From Sabellastarte sp. h YS-2021 (Eukaryota > Annelida > Polychaeta > Sabellida > Sabellidae), in contig OZ024935.1 in assembly GCA_964017235.1 (NCBI GenBank), positions 88,937,052 to 89,001,051 on the forward strand: a DNA stretch of 64,000 nt, read 5' to 3'. Both the position numbers and the translations under genes were made by a program. The notes under the pieces were generated by a model that searched no databases, was not told the origin of the DNA, and saw only the letters and a program-made list of their open reading frames with translations. Positions 53,627-64,000 of this stretch are shown piece by piece. Position 1 is the stretch's first letter, and each line of letters opens with the position of its first letter.

Positions 53627-56600
53627 CTGCAAAGAAAAAGATGTACACATCTATATTCTGATGTGCCATAAAATGAAAATATATAGCAGGGAGGATTTAT
53701 TTAGATTAGTAGAAAGATCACCGACTGCCGTGCAACTAAAATACAGTAGAACCTCTATTATCCGACACCTATTATCTGAATTTTCAATTATCTGACCTCA
53801 CACTCACTCTCCCAGTTCCATTTAAACCTGTTATTTAAGGCTTTCTATTATCTAACCTTTCTATTGTCCAACCTAAGTGTTACTCCCCAAGAAGGCTGGA
53901 TAATAGGAGTCTACTGTATATTTAAAATAATAAAACAATTTTCCAGAAGCAGTTACGGTACAAGTACTATATCAGTGCCTGAAACTAACACAAGACAAAT
54001 TAAAATACTCCTTAAAATCACAGTTGTTTATCAGTTATTCTAATTGGTTAGTTATTTTATTTTTATGCCATTTTGAGGAATGTGCTAATTGAACAAGCCA
54101 ACGAAGAAGGCAAACAGATGTTATGTTGTGTTTTTAATCTGCAATGGGTGATCTTCAAGGCATTAGTATGATTTGAGACGTCTGTTTCCATGGTGGATAA
54201 CAAACCCTTAAAATAGCACAGATGCCTGTACCCCACAGCCTGAAAAAAAACAGCATTGAACACTATGAGATTTAGAAGAGGTGAAAAAGTATAAAGGTCA
54301 TTAGACTTTTAGACCAGACAGTGTAAGTAAAGATGCAGGTGAAAATAACATGTAAGAGAGCAAATATATATGTAAAGACAAGGTATCAACACAAGTCAAT
54401 TAAACAGAACGATTACCTCATTAATAAGTAAACTAAAAGTTATGAAGCCGTAAAATTCCTCAATTGAAGTATAGCTGTCAAAGGAACTGAGTAAAAGTAC
54501 ATATAATAATTAGTTGCAGCAATCCACATATCTTTGTTATAGAAATATGTCTCAAATATGGAAGCAGAAAACATTTTCGCAAAGAAAAAGTCAAACAATA
54601 CACCAAAGTCACACCATAATGTTGCACATCTGCATTCCCCATGCAAAGACCCTACAAGGTATCAACTTTCTAAAACTTATAGTTTCCAAGATATAGCCTG
54701 AAAGAGATAGGAGGTCACTACATCAAGGTCAAAGGTCAATTCAAGGTCACACCATTTTGTTGCACACTTATACCTTCCGTCCGATGTGCCTACCAAGTAT
54801 CAATTTTCTATACCTTTTGGTTTCCATTTTTTGCTACCACAATAAGGTCAAATCATGTTCACACCAAGATATTGCACACCTACCTTGAATCAATGTCCCT
54901 ATCAAGTGTCAACTTCCTACACCTTATGGTTTCTGAGACACAGCCTTAGCAAGATTATTGTTCCTGCCACCCACCCAACTGCCCAGCCAGATGACACGGG
55001 TGAAAATTGCAAATTACTTTTAAATATATAGAAATACTTGCTTTAATTTTAAAAGTGTATATTCATATTTTAAAAGTGCTCTAATTTTATTTTCCCTGCA
55101 TTGACAAGTGCTTATAATACCCACACGAGTAAACAGTTTGGTTAAAAACAGCTTGTAAAAATATAGAAATAAGATATTTTGTTTCAATTTTTCTCAAAAT
55201 TCAGGCTAAAACTTGTACAGGGTGTCTATTGGTGTTGTCTGCTTTTATGTCAAAATAACACACAAGAAGTATTTGCTTTATTTTGACTGACAGATTTAAT
55301 TTATTGGCAAGCTTTTTATGTGATCACCTTTCATGGTAGATTATTTATGTACTATGTGAAAGTGGTAGGTCACAAATGTCATGTGATATGAGGACAGCAG
55401 AACAATAAAAACAAAATACATGTGTGGTCATATTTACACAAAAGTCTTGTTTTAAACATATGGTGAGTTTTTAGGCAGTAAAAAAAATATTATCAATATA
55501 CTGTTTATGCACAGTACTATCATTCTGAATGAAGTTTGACAATTGAAGAAAAATTCTGAGCATACACCTTGAAAAGGAGAGCACAAATCCCCTTGAGATA
55601 TCTAAATCAAAGCATACAATGAAAATTAAAAAATACAAGCACTTTCAATGGACAGTGATGAAATTGTATAATTATGTAACTTTGACAAATTGGGAGTGGG
55701 CTATGTTATGCAAAAAAAAACTATTTTTTTACACAGGACTCAACTCTTTTAATACGTAAGTATTAAAAAAGATGCATGTCTGTCTGTAGGTTGTCAGAGG
55801 ATACTTAACACCACTGATAATATAGAACACAGTTCAATACCTAATCACACAAGTACATTTCCTTGGGGTGTTTCTTTATGTCAATGACTCACATAAAACA
55901 GCCTACTCAGAAAATGAACAGCAAAATCGTTAATCAAAGATTTGGTCCAAATATGTAGGAAATACTAAAATATTTGATATCTGTATTTAAGTTATGCAGT
56001 TACACAGGGTTCTTTTATATACCATATAGTTTTATTTTCCTTCACTTATATATAAATAAGAAAATACACCAAAGCAAACATAATCTGAAATATTTTAATA
56101 TCTACATGAAAGAGGATTCAGCTTTACTTGTACCTAAAACATATCATTTAGTCTAAAACTAGGGTTAAAGTTGATATCTAACAATATTTAATATAAAAGT
56201 CCCATTTTAATATAACCAAACATGCTGTGTGGCTGAATTTAAAAAGTGGCCAATAAATTCTGTTAATTTGAGGTTACACAGTAATTGCACAATATTAATT
56301 CTCTCTCAATTCTAATTTTCGTAAATAGTGTACGGAAAAAGGACCATGTAACTCACTCCGGCCTTGTTTGACTCCTTCTCACAGGTTTCTGCTTGTCCTC
56401 TTCATTGTCTTTCTCTGGTACATCAAACCGTACCCTGGGAATGTGTCTTTGAGCTTTACTATGTACCATACAGTAGCCCTTTGATGCCCCCCTGTGAGAT
56501 GTATGAGATAGTTTTTGAATAGTGGTATGTCAGTTTGGTGTTCTGGGGCCGATTTCACTAAAGGACTTAAACTAAGTCCCTTTATTGGCTAAGTCAGGGA

Positions 56601-59600
56601 CTTAAATCTAAGACTTTGGTCTTAGCTATGTCTCGGACTTAAAATGGATTTCACAATGGTGACTTAGCTAAGTCCAAGCTTATCAAATAACCACAGTGGG
56701 TTTTTGTGTCATGTGACCTTTTATATCTATTCAAAATATAATATTGAGTGCCATATATCCTTCATTTGATGTATTTTATCTAAGGATAAGGGCTGTTTTG
56801 AAATGGAAAACCTTGTTGCCACATATAAACTCCCCAAAGACTACTTTAGTGAGGTGCTCTGTGTAATTATACTTTATTTACAGCCATTTCAAATTCTGAA
56901 GTGGAGAAAAGTTTATGGTGGCCATATTTAAGTCCTGTTTACAAAATTTAAGCCCACTATCTCCCAGACTTAAAGTTAAGTCCACTGACTTAGCAATTTC
57001 ATGGACTTAGCTGCTTTGTGAAATCCGCTAAGTCTAAGACCACAAACTTAACATTCTTTTGACAAAATTTAAGACCAAAGTCTTAAATTTAAGTCTAAAT
57101 CTGGACTTAAGTCCCTATTGAAATTGGCCCCTTTATAATATATTAATAGATATAGCTTTGCACTTCAATAATTTATTAAAATGCTAAAATAACTCACTCA
57201 GCAGTTAGTAATAACTGACTTACTACTATCAATATATTAATGCCTTTAGAAGATGCATTATTAGATATTTTATGAAATTACATTGTCTTTAAAGCAATCA
57301 TGTTTAAAATTCAAGGTGATTTTAAACATGTTACAATACATTAACTACTGTAATGTTTCTGTAATAATGTTCAAAATTTAAATAAAATTTTCTTTGACCA
57401 ACGGTCAGAAAGTGAAGCAAATGGTACTCTGTGTAAAAATAACCAGTAAATTTTAGGGCTGCAATGATTCTTCGGTTACTCAGAAACGAAACGAGTCAAG
57501 AAAAGTGAACCGTCTCTTCGAAAACAACTAAAAATAGATGTAAAAAGTACAACAAAATTTGATTTTTCTTTAAAATATATGAATATATTTATATATTTTT
57601 CTAATATAAGGTGTTTCCATTATCACTTTTTATTTTGAAGCATTTGCAAACTTTAAATGTGTGTGTAACAATGCTTTCATAAGACGGCATTTTAATATAA
57701 CATATTTCGAAGACGCCTCAAATCTCGCAATATGAAAATGGTTAAAGTTTCCTGTATTTTGCATTTTTAATGCCTCTTTATCCCAAAATTCCATGAATTA
57801 TCAACATTCTCTCCTGTTGTATGCATTTTAATCATTCTATAAGGTGTAATATGTCAAAATATGATGAAGTTTATTTTGTTGGCGATAATCTAGCGATTAA
57901 CCGAGTCCGAGTCGGTTCTTCCAAAACGAGGAATCGAGGCCCATTTTCGTGCTCGCTTGCAGCCCTAGTAAATTTGTTATTACTTGCCAGATGACATTCA
58001 ATCAGCTACCTCCTTGACACAATTTAGATCAAATTGTTTACCTGTTTAAAAAAGCTTAGGTTTTCTTAATATGGTGTCTCCATAGTTGCTAACCTGATTT
58101 TGATTGTTTGGCCTTAGAGTCTGCAGTCAGCAGAGATTAAGCAGTATGAAAGGTTAATTAGGATTAGAATTAAATTTTAGTTTTACATTCTGGAACTTGT
58201 ATATCATAGAAGTGTGTGGTGTCTTGTTAAATGAAGAATCATTGGCAGCAAATGGTGCATTTGGCAAGACAAATACCATTTCAATAATAATGAATAGGCC
58301 AAAGCTAAGATAATACGTAAAGCGGGATACCAGTATTCAAGAAGCATTTTAAGCGTGTCGTTACTGTTCATACTTCAACATATTCATCAACACTCGATGA
58401 TAGGAGAGGGTTATTGTCATCAGTTTTGTCTGTGTGTCATTCTGTCCGTGCACCATTTTGCCCTTGAAACTCAAATACTAAGAAAGCACTCAATTTCAAA
58501 TTTAGTGGGCAGATACATCCTGGGGTACAAACAGAATCGTCCGAATTTGGTGACATTTGAGTGACAATTAAAGTCAGGAGACAGTTTGTCTTATTTTCAA
58601 TTGGGTAGATACAGTGAAATTTTCCTCATCACATACATAAATCAATATTTTGCTTTCTGCTGATGTCATTACATAATGATGGCACAATGCTATTGTCATT
58701 GTGAGGTCACAAACCTAGCTTGTGATACTTGCTGTCTTTATTTTAAAATATTTCTTCTCATTTTATGTCTCATTTTATTGACAGTCCATCACAAAAACTT
58801 TACCCTGAGTGATTTTCACCAAGAAGTGCCTTTTAACCAATATTTTTACCTCCATCAGGAGTTTATATTTTTGGGTGTTCATTTGTCCATTTGTCTGTCT
58901 CTCTGTTTTTTTTTTTTGGTGTTTAGATTAATACAGACCTAATCAACAGATGTTTATATTTTTTTGGTGGGTAAGCCATGGCTAAAGGAAGAAGGGCTAG
59001 TTTTTACTTTACCTGTACAAGATTTGGGCGATAATATAATTCCACGTTTTTAATCAATTAAATCCTTTTATTTTCATTGTAATACACAGGAATACTATTT
59101 CTGGGGGTTGGGGGCTTGCCCCCCATTTATAACTTTTTAAATTCAATTTCATATTTTCTTGACAATTTCCTGCAATAATCAAATATGGCGGATCCCGTAC
59201 CGGTAAAGTAAAATTGCCCCGGAAGAAGTTACTAATTTTTGGGAAAGATCTGGATACAAAAAAATCATGAACTTTCAGAGGTCCTATTTTCAATGTATTT
59301 TAATGACTTTAACTTTCTACTTGATATTTCTTCAAAAGTAATGAAAAAATTTTAACGAGGAAGTTTTAGTAAGAGGGTGGACACGGGAAGATGTGATTAC
59401 ATTATAGCATACGATCCAGTTAATATTCTGGGTACCAATAAACTTCCAAAACTTTTGAAATGCCACCATGATGGAAGTGTGTACTCAGTGGTTTCTAGTA
59501 CACTTTGTACTCATTTTATCAATTAACACTTATAATTATGTCAGCACAAAATATTTATTCAGTGTCTGGATGCGTGTGTTCAAGTATGCATGTGTTCCTC

Positions 59601-62600
59601 AGTGGGGGGAAATCCACTGAAAATTAATTTACATGTTTGGTTTCATTTTATAGTCTTCCTACATAGCTACAAATACAAACATTAGATGGTTGATAATACA
59701 ATACTTTATAACACTTGCGAGGCTGGTCACATCGAGTCGAGCATTTTGCTCTCTCTGAGTGCATCTTGTTTAATAAGGAAAGAGTCTGAAACAAAAAACA
59801 TTCAACATAGATCTGCATTTCTGCCATTACAATACCTATACCAACCTCAAGCAGCTCACTCTAGCTTGTCTGCAATTGCAGATTGAGGCCATCTCTGCTT
59901 TGCAAGTGGGACAGTCCTGCCGACCACAGGCACAGACCTGCATAAGAATATATGCAACAAAGTTTATCTAATAGTATGTACAGTGGATTTAGATAGTGTA
60001 GGAATCAGATATCGACATCTCAATACCAACCAATGCAGGTATTGCAATTGGTACATCGATAGTAAAAGTGGCAATTTTGCAATCATTTAAAGCAACTCAC
60101 TGGGACAAATATTTAGATTTTGTTGTAGCTTATAATTTGTCTTCATTTTCTTCATGTTTAACTCATTAATATTCATACATTTAATTTTTTTACCACCGAA
60201 AATTATATTTTAAAGAATTTTATTGTTATTCCAGCTGGCCATGAATTCAACCTGCAACCTCATTTTTACATCTTGTATATTAAGATTTCGGCAACTTAGG
60301 GATTAGTGGCTGTTAGTACAAAATAATTTTCTGGGATAAAACAATACTTTTATATCGATATACAAAGTCAACTTTTGAGTGTGATATTATTATTGCAATT
60401 TCAATAGAAACTCTACAGTAGATTTGGGGTATGTCATTGCAAAATGTTAGTACTTCTAAGGACTGACTTACTGAATTCACTTTCAGCATTTAATCCTTGA
60501 GTAATGTCTAACTTGGGAATTCAATTTACTTGGAACGGAAAATGTGCAGAGTAACACATTTATCTATTGTTTAACTTCATCTCTCTAGGCTTTGGACACT
60601 TCAGCACTCTCATGTGTTAAATATGTTAACAAAGACACACTTGTTGCATCGATCAGGTTCCAGTTATGGCAATTAACTCTACAAAATGTCAGGACAGGGA
60701 AGATACTTCTACTGACGGCAGTTCTACCAAATCTATAATATACATACAGTCCACATCTACCTGTTCTACGATGTGGCATTTTGCTTTTCAACAAAAATAA
60801 TTATACCCATTTCCACTGACGTTCTTTGGATTCCCACAAAAGTCAAACCAGAAAGCTCTCATCACAAATTATGAGAAATTGTTAAATTTTCTTACAGCTG
60901 GTGTAATTATACAGCATATTTACAGAGTTTAACTACATATGTATCTGGGTTGTAAAAATATTCCGTATCCAAGCATATCTTTGGCCTGAAGGACAGTGTT
61001 TTGGCTTCTACATATCTATATTAATAAATGTAAAAATCTGTCAATATGTATGAAACCCCAAGCCAATCATTAACACTCAGACCAACAGTCTATTTTTGGA
61101 CTAAAACCTCTCTTACATCCCATTGTACGTGCACATATGTCCTGGTTACAGAGAAAAATCAGCTGATTTGCAAGGGGCACTTAAGGTACACTTGCGATTT
61201 TATAACAGAATATCAAGGTCGCACAGACCCCGCAATAAAAATTGGCATGCACATTTTCTCTGCGTGCACGCAGTAAGGCTATAAACGCATCCATGTCTCA
61301 AGGGTAACTTACGAGATACTTGCGCACGTGCATTCCCCTTGCTAGTGTTGCAAGATCTCTCCATTCACTTGCATGGTTTGCATGTGCCGTACAATACCCT
61401 CATGTGTACCTTGCATCCATATTAACCCACTGTACAGCCTGTAGCTAGTCGCAGTCTGTTCTTTGATGTTCAAGTACTGACACTCTTGTTGGGAAAATAC
61501 ACCTTGTTTGCACATGCAAATCTCCTCTACCCCACTACCAGGCTACATTCTTATTTTTCAACAATATTTGTAACACACTAAAGCCTCTCTTACATCCCAT
61601 CGTACGTGCACGTACGTCCTGGTTATGGAGAAAAATCGGCTGATTTGCAAGGGACACTTAAGGTGCACTTGCGATTTTATAACAAAATGTAAAGGTCGTA
61701 CAGTCCCTGCAATGAAAATTTGCATGCACATTTTCTCTGCTTGCACGCAGGATATCTACAAACACATCCATGCCTCAAGGGCAACTTAAGGGAGACTTAG
61801 GCAGCACACTTACGTGTCTATACACATACGACGGGATGTAAGAGAGGCTTTACATGTGTATACATGTACGATGGGATGTAAGAGAAACTTTAAATACATT
61901 AGATGATTCATATCAATTCTGCACTACAAAATGCTTCTATAGTATATTCTATTTGAACACACACCTACTGAAGTAAAATAACTATGCTGCATCCAGATTA
62001 AAAATTTGATCTGGGTCTGCTATGGATATAGAGTAAGAAATCTAAAATTCGCCAGGAATCTAAAATTCGCCACCTCTAAAACCTTAGTTAATTTAATGAA
62101 GACAATGATGTTTTTGTCTAAAAATTAGTATTTTTCAGTTCTAAAAGCCTAAGTTGACTATACATTTAACAAATCTCACCATAATTCATTTATTTTATTA
62201 GTATTTTCACATGTGGCGAATTTCAGATATGTGGCGAATTTTAGATTTCTTACTCTAACATATCACTGGAAATATCTAATTTTTGTACTTTTTGACAGTG
62301 TGCCATTCATTAAATTCTAGTTGTGGAGAAATTACCACATATCAATACAACACCAGGAGGCATTTTCTTCCTGGATTCGTGGAACTTACCCACCATCTAC
62401 CTGATTTGTCTTCTCTAGGTCTTTCAACGAAAACGCCATTCTGAAAAGATAGAGGAACCTAAAAAGTATGCATTCCCAAAACGTGGTGAAGGGAAAATTA
62501 CAAATTACCAGTGAAGCCTCTACAAAACGGGTGTTGCCCCATCTCATTAGTTTAAAATAAGAGTACCATAAGTTAGTAAGTAAGAAACCCTTGTAAAGCA

Positions 62601-63432
62601 CCAAAATTGATGTAAACATCCTCTAAGGGGCTGTATCTGCATCTACCATCTGGTAGTTACAGGAGTATACAATGAAATAAAAATGCGCATGGAGTTTATG
62701 AGATCAAAAATATTTTAAGTATGATCTGTATAGGCTTACTGTAAGATTTAAAAATACATACAATTCTGAAAAGCTCTTGTGGCCAAAAAATTCTTAAGGT
62801 CAGAATTTTTCATCAAAACTCACATATTTAGAAAAGATACATTCTGTACACTGTTGTGAAATATGAACAATATACTTCTATTAAAAATATAGATCAATAT
62901 AGGTATTGCATGAAATATGTCAGTAAATTTTGAAAATCACAGCAATGTATTAAATTAAACAAAGTTCTATTGTCTTCAATGACTGGTCTCTGTGGCCTGT
63001 TGGCTTGGATTCTAGACTTTCTAATAAAAGTGTCTGGCATTCAATCTTCAGAGAGGTCGTGGAGATGACACCTTATAACAAGGTAACTCACACACACTTC
63101 CCTCTTCACGAAGAAGTATAAATGAGCTTTGTGACTATTTGAGAACGTATGCCTGTCATTGTCTGGGATGCTGTCCAAAAGAGTAAAAGTACACTCCATA
63201 CCACAGAAATACAAACTAAGCACCAACCACATGGATCATAATAGGCTCAAAAGATGCATTTGCCCTTATGTTACACTTCACTGCAGAAACCCTGAGGACT
63301 CACGTATTGATATGAAGCACCATGTTCAGTCTGCGTAGTCACACTGTGAGTCTGGACTGATTTGCTTGAATGATTTTGTGTCTCCTCCAGTCGTACCTTG
63401 AGTGACAAAAACTTTGTTCTCAGGTTACTGAT
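52888..63432 (-). CDS. Gene 2: coiled-coil / Cys-rich protein with unrecognised C-terminal domain (partial, spliced)
   Basis: Proposed minus-strand exons are 63432-63304, 62440-62390, 59937-59846, 56491-56357 and 53626-52888 (stop). The phases agree at each joint (0, 0, 2, 2), and the sum is 1,146 bp, exactly 382 codons. The 5' end is missing; the first exon begins inside a helical region, so earlier exons lie toward or beyond the right edge. Domain order is helical segment with a TQT motif, short linker, Cys/His-rich segment, basic and acidic linker, and a C-terminal domain of about 230 residues. The function is not recognised. The last joint (Asp codon split GA|C) is the best supported. Confidence 0.66.
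53742..53918. mobile_element. 177-bp pogo/Tigger-like MITE in gene 2 intron
   Basis: Ends TACAGTAGAACCTCTATTAT and the complementary ATAATAGGAGTCTACTGTA at 53900-53918; outer TA on both sides. CAGTAGA... with TTATCCGAC just inside is the type of terminus known from pogo/Tigger elements (established knowledge). Internal copies of 'TATTATCTGA' resemble the end repeat. No ORF. Confidence 0.85.
54605..54960. repeat. Degenerate tandem repeat, three units
   Basis: Units start at 54605, 54743 and 54854 with the pattern (AAAG/AAGG/ATGT)TCACACCA...TTGCACA, followed by 'TAC/TATCAAGTATCAACTTTCTA-ACCTTATGGTTTC'-like sequence. Direct half-sites of the AAGGTCA type occur between units (54725-54750). It lies in the intron between 56357 and 53626. 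Confidence 0.75.
54990..56350. other. Gene 2 intron sequence
   Basis: AT-rich, no element boundaries or exons recognised. Confidence 0.45.
56357..56491 (-). CDS. Gene 2 fourth segment: linker exon
   Basis: Acceptor CATCTCACAG|GGGGGC; donor CCGGA|GTGAGT, near consensus. Only one of three frames is open: GASKGYCMVHSKAQRHIPRV, RFDVPEKDNEEDKQKPVRRS, QTRP. It begins by completing a codon from a phase-2 exon and ends in GA, completed by C of 53626 to make Asp. It contributes a Cys and His to the metal-binding-like region, then a charged linker. Confidence 0.78.
56545..57131. mobile_element. 587-bp fold-back MITE in gene 2 intron
   Basis: Left end GGGGCCGATTTCACTAAAGG and complement of right end GGGGCCAATTTCAATAGGGA. 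Complementarity continues irregularly through repeated GACTTAA and AAGACTTTGGTCTTA words for more than 120 bp at each side. A second copy starts at 63981 and is cut by the window edge. No ORF. Target duplication not clear. Confidence 0.87.
57454..57967. mobile_element. 514-bp hAT-type MITE with 8-bp target duplication
   Basis: Ends TAGGGCTGCAA and TTGCAGCCCTA, flanked on both sides by GTAAATTT (57446-57453 and 57968-57975). Subterminal parts (TTCTTCGGTTACTCAGAAAC... and ...CTAGCGATTAACCGAGTC) are also partly complementary. An exact 8-bp duplication with such ends is diagnostic of hAT elements. No transposase. It lies in gene 2 intron. Confidence 0.95.
59846..59937 (-). CDS. Gene 2 third segment: Cys-rich exon
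   Basis: Acceptor TTCTTATGCAG|GTCTGT. It reads VCACGRQDCPTCKAEMASIC and then NCRQARVSCL. The spacing C-x-C-x4-C-x2-C-x7-C-x-C-x5-C suggests zinc binding, perhaps completed by the next exon. Two donors are possible: GAG|GTTGGT at 59846 (phase 2, fits exon 56491 directly, used here) and AGA|GTGAGC at 59860 (phase 0, stronger, but would need an extra exon). The choice is therefore uncertain. Confidence 0.6.
61101..61893. mobile_element. Nested pair of MITEs with CTCTCTTACATCCCA ends
   Basis: The inner element 61582-61849 begins AGCCTCTCTTACATCCCATC and ends in its complement (GATGGGATGTAAGAGAGGCT type, with CGACGGG for CGATGGG). The outer element begins at about 61103 with the same terminus, shares about 200 bp of interior with the inner one (61103-61315 against 61584-61800), and has its right end at about 61870-61893 (CGATGGGATGTAAGAGAAAC). 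So one copy inserted into the end of another. Interior includes GTACGTGCAC-type alternating purine-pyrimidine sequence. It lies in the gene 2 intron between 62390 and 59937. Confidence 0.85.
62029..62257. mobile_element. 229-bp TA-target MITE with doubled ends
   Basis: The two termini, TAGAGTAAGAAATCTAAAAT continuing TCGCCA, are exact complements over 26 bp. A second copy of ATCTAAAATTCGCCA follows inside each end (imperfect on the right: GTGGCGAATTTCAGAT). The outermost TA is the likely target duplication (Tc1/mariner-type). The core is AT-rich with no ORF. Confidence 0.94.
62390..62440 (-). CDS. Gene 2 second segment: 51-bp micro-exon
   Basis: Acceptor CTATCTTTTCAG|AATGGC; donor GTGG|GTAAGT, both near consensus. 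In phase 0 it reads NGVFVERPREDKSGRWW. The alternative frame (MAFSLKDLEKTNQVDG) is also open and would begin with ATG, so this could instead be a first coding exon. Phase match to both neighbours favours the first reading. Confidence 0.6.
63304..63432 (-). CDS. Gene 2 first visible exon: helical segment with TQT motif
   Basis: Acceptor TTTTACTAACACAG|ATCAGT; donor CAATAC|GTGAGT (consensus). 43 codons, phase 0 at both ends: ISNLRTKFLSLKVRLEETQN and then HSSKSVQTHSVTTQTEHG. Leu/Ile/Val heptad spacing in the first half suggests a coiled coil that began in an earlier exon. VTTQT resembles the TQT motif bound by dynein light chain LC8 (inference). Confidence 0.65.
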
Positions 63433-63980
63433 CTGTGTTAGTAAAAAAACAATTAACAAAATCAGTCAACACCTGTTTTAGTCAAATCTGAAAAGACTGA
63501 CTGGAACTGGACTATATTTAAAATACATGTAGTTATATGGAAAAATATTTTATCACTTGTTTTTATGTAAATTAAATCTTCTACACTACTGTTAGTACTA
63601 TTTATCAACATTGAAAATGACATTAATTGTGGTTTTCTATTATCAGTATTATCAGCAACTTCTCTAAGCTAAAGTTAAATAAGTTACACTTATATATGGA
63701 CATACTTAGCCTCCCACATGAAAACTGAAAGAACAATCAGTCAAAAACGCTACATAAGAAACGTGAGGCAGAATCAATTATAAGTTCTGCCTAAAGGCAG
63801 GGGGGTGTCATTTGGAGAAAAAAGGGGTGGCATTCACTACATTGCCCAATGGACAAAAAAAGCTGGGTCTCTATTCACAAAAGGGGTCAAACTAATTTTT
63901 GGGTCGATCTCTGGATTAACTTTGATCTGCCAAGGCAGACAGGTGGTTTAAATTTTGGATAAAATATGGTTGATTGTTCT

Positions 63981-64000
63981 GGCCGGTTTCACAAAAGGAC
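63981..64000. mobile_element. Start of a second fold-back MITE copy (cut by window edge)
   Basis: GGCCGGTTTCACAAAAGGAC matches the left end of the 56545 element. Only 20 bases are in the window. Confidence 0.55.

Noticed and set aside
59054-59293. 79-codon minus-strand frame between gene 2 exons
   Set aside because: No acceptor/donor pair with the needed phases and no recognisable motif.
60585-60794. 69-codon minus-strand frame within gene 2
   Set aside because: No splice sites fit it into the exon chain, and composition is unremarkable.

Overview
The window looks like nuclear DNA of an invertebrate animal. The basis is AT-rich sequence, spliced genes with GT/AG introns and matching intron phases, tRNA-derived SINEs, many miniature inverted-repeat elements (MITEs), and tyrosine-recombinase retroelements of the DIRS and Ngaro types. 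The species cannot be told from this. A marine lophotrochozoan or invertebrate deuterostome would fit. Nothing bacterial, viral or organellar was seen.

Two host-type genes, both on the minus strand, could be assembled by joining open frames at splice sites. Gene 1 (about 11.7-20.4 kb, with extra copies of its first visible exon up to 22.4 kb) encodes a protein of about 1,210 residues. It has a long ankyrin-repeat array, then a C-terminal region that looks like a serine-protease fold without catalytic residues. The five segments sum to exactly 1,214 codons. Its first visible exon (108 bp, phase 0 at both ends) is present three times, at 20.3, 20.9 and 22.3 kb. Gene 2 (about 52.9-63.4 kb, 5' end not found) joins a short predicted helical or coiled-coil exon, a Cys-rich exon and a basic linker to an unrecognised C-terminal domain of about 230 residues.

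The rest is mostly mobile DNA in various states of decay. Left to right: a decayed ORF copy (1-475); repeat family X (1.35-2.9 kb) carrying a SINE; a Ngaro-like remnant (4.5-7.2 kb); a CR1/L2-like LINE split by a 1.65-kb insert that holds an SGNH-esterase remnant (7.3-9.9 kb); gene 1, with a second LINE remnant in an intron; segmental duplications and SINEs (20-25.6 kb); a second family X copy with a TIR element nested in it (26.3-29.7 kb); a MITE at 31.2 kb; a 5'-inverted ('twin-primed') LINE (32.1-33.7 kb); a degenerate DIRS element (34.3-39.3 kb); a 169-bp satellite (40.1-41.2 kb); and a nearly complete Ty3/gypsy element with two similar LTRs (43.0-47.7 kb), followed by a detached DIRS terminus.

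From 48 to 64 kb lie gene 2 and several clearly bounded MITEs: three of TA-target type, one hAT-type with an 8-bp target duplication, one fold-back element, and a nested pair.

All family names rest on reading motifs by eye; no database search was possible. Splice sites are predictions from sequence only.
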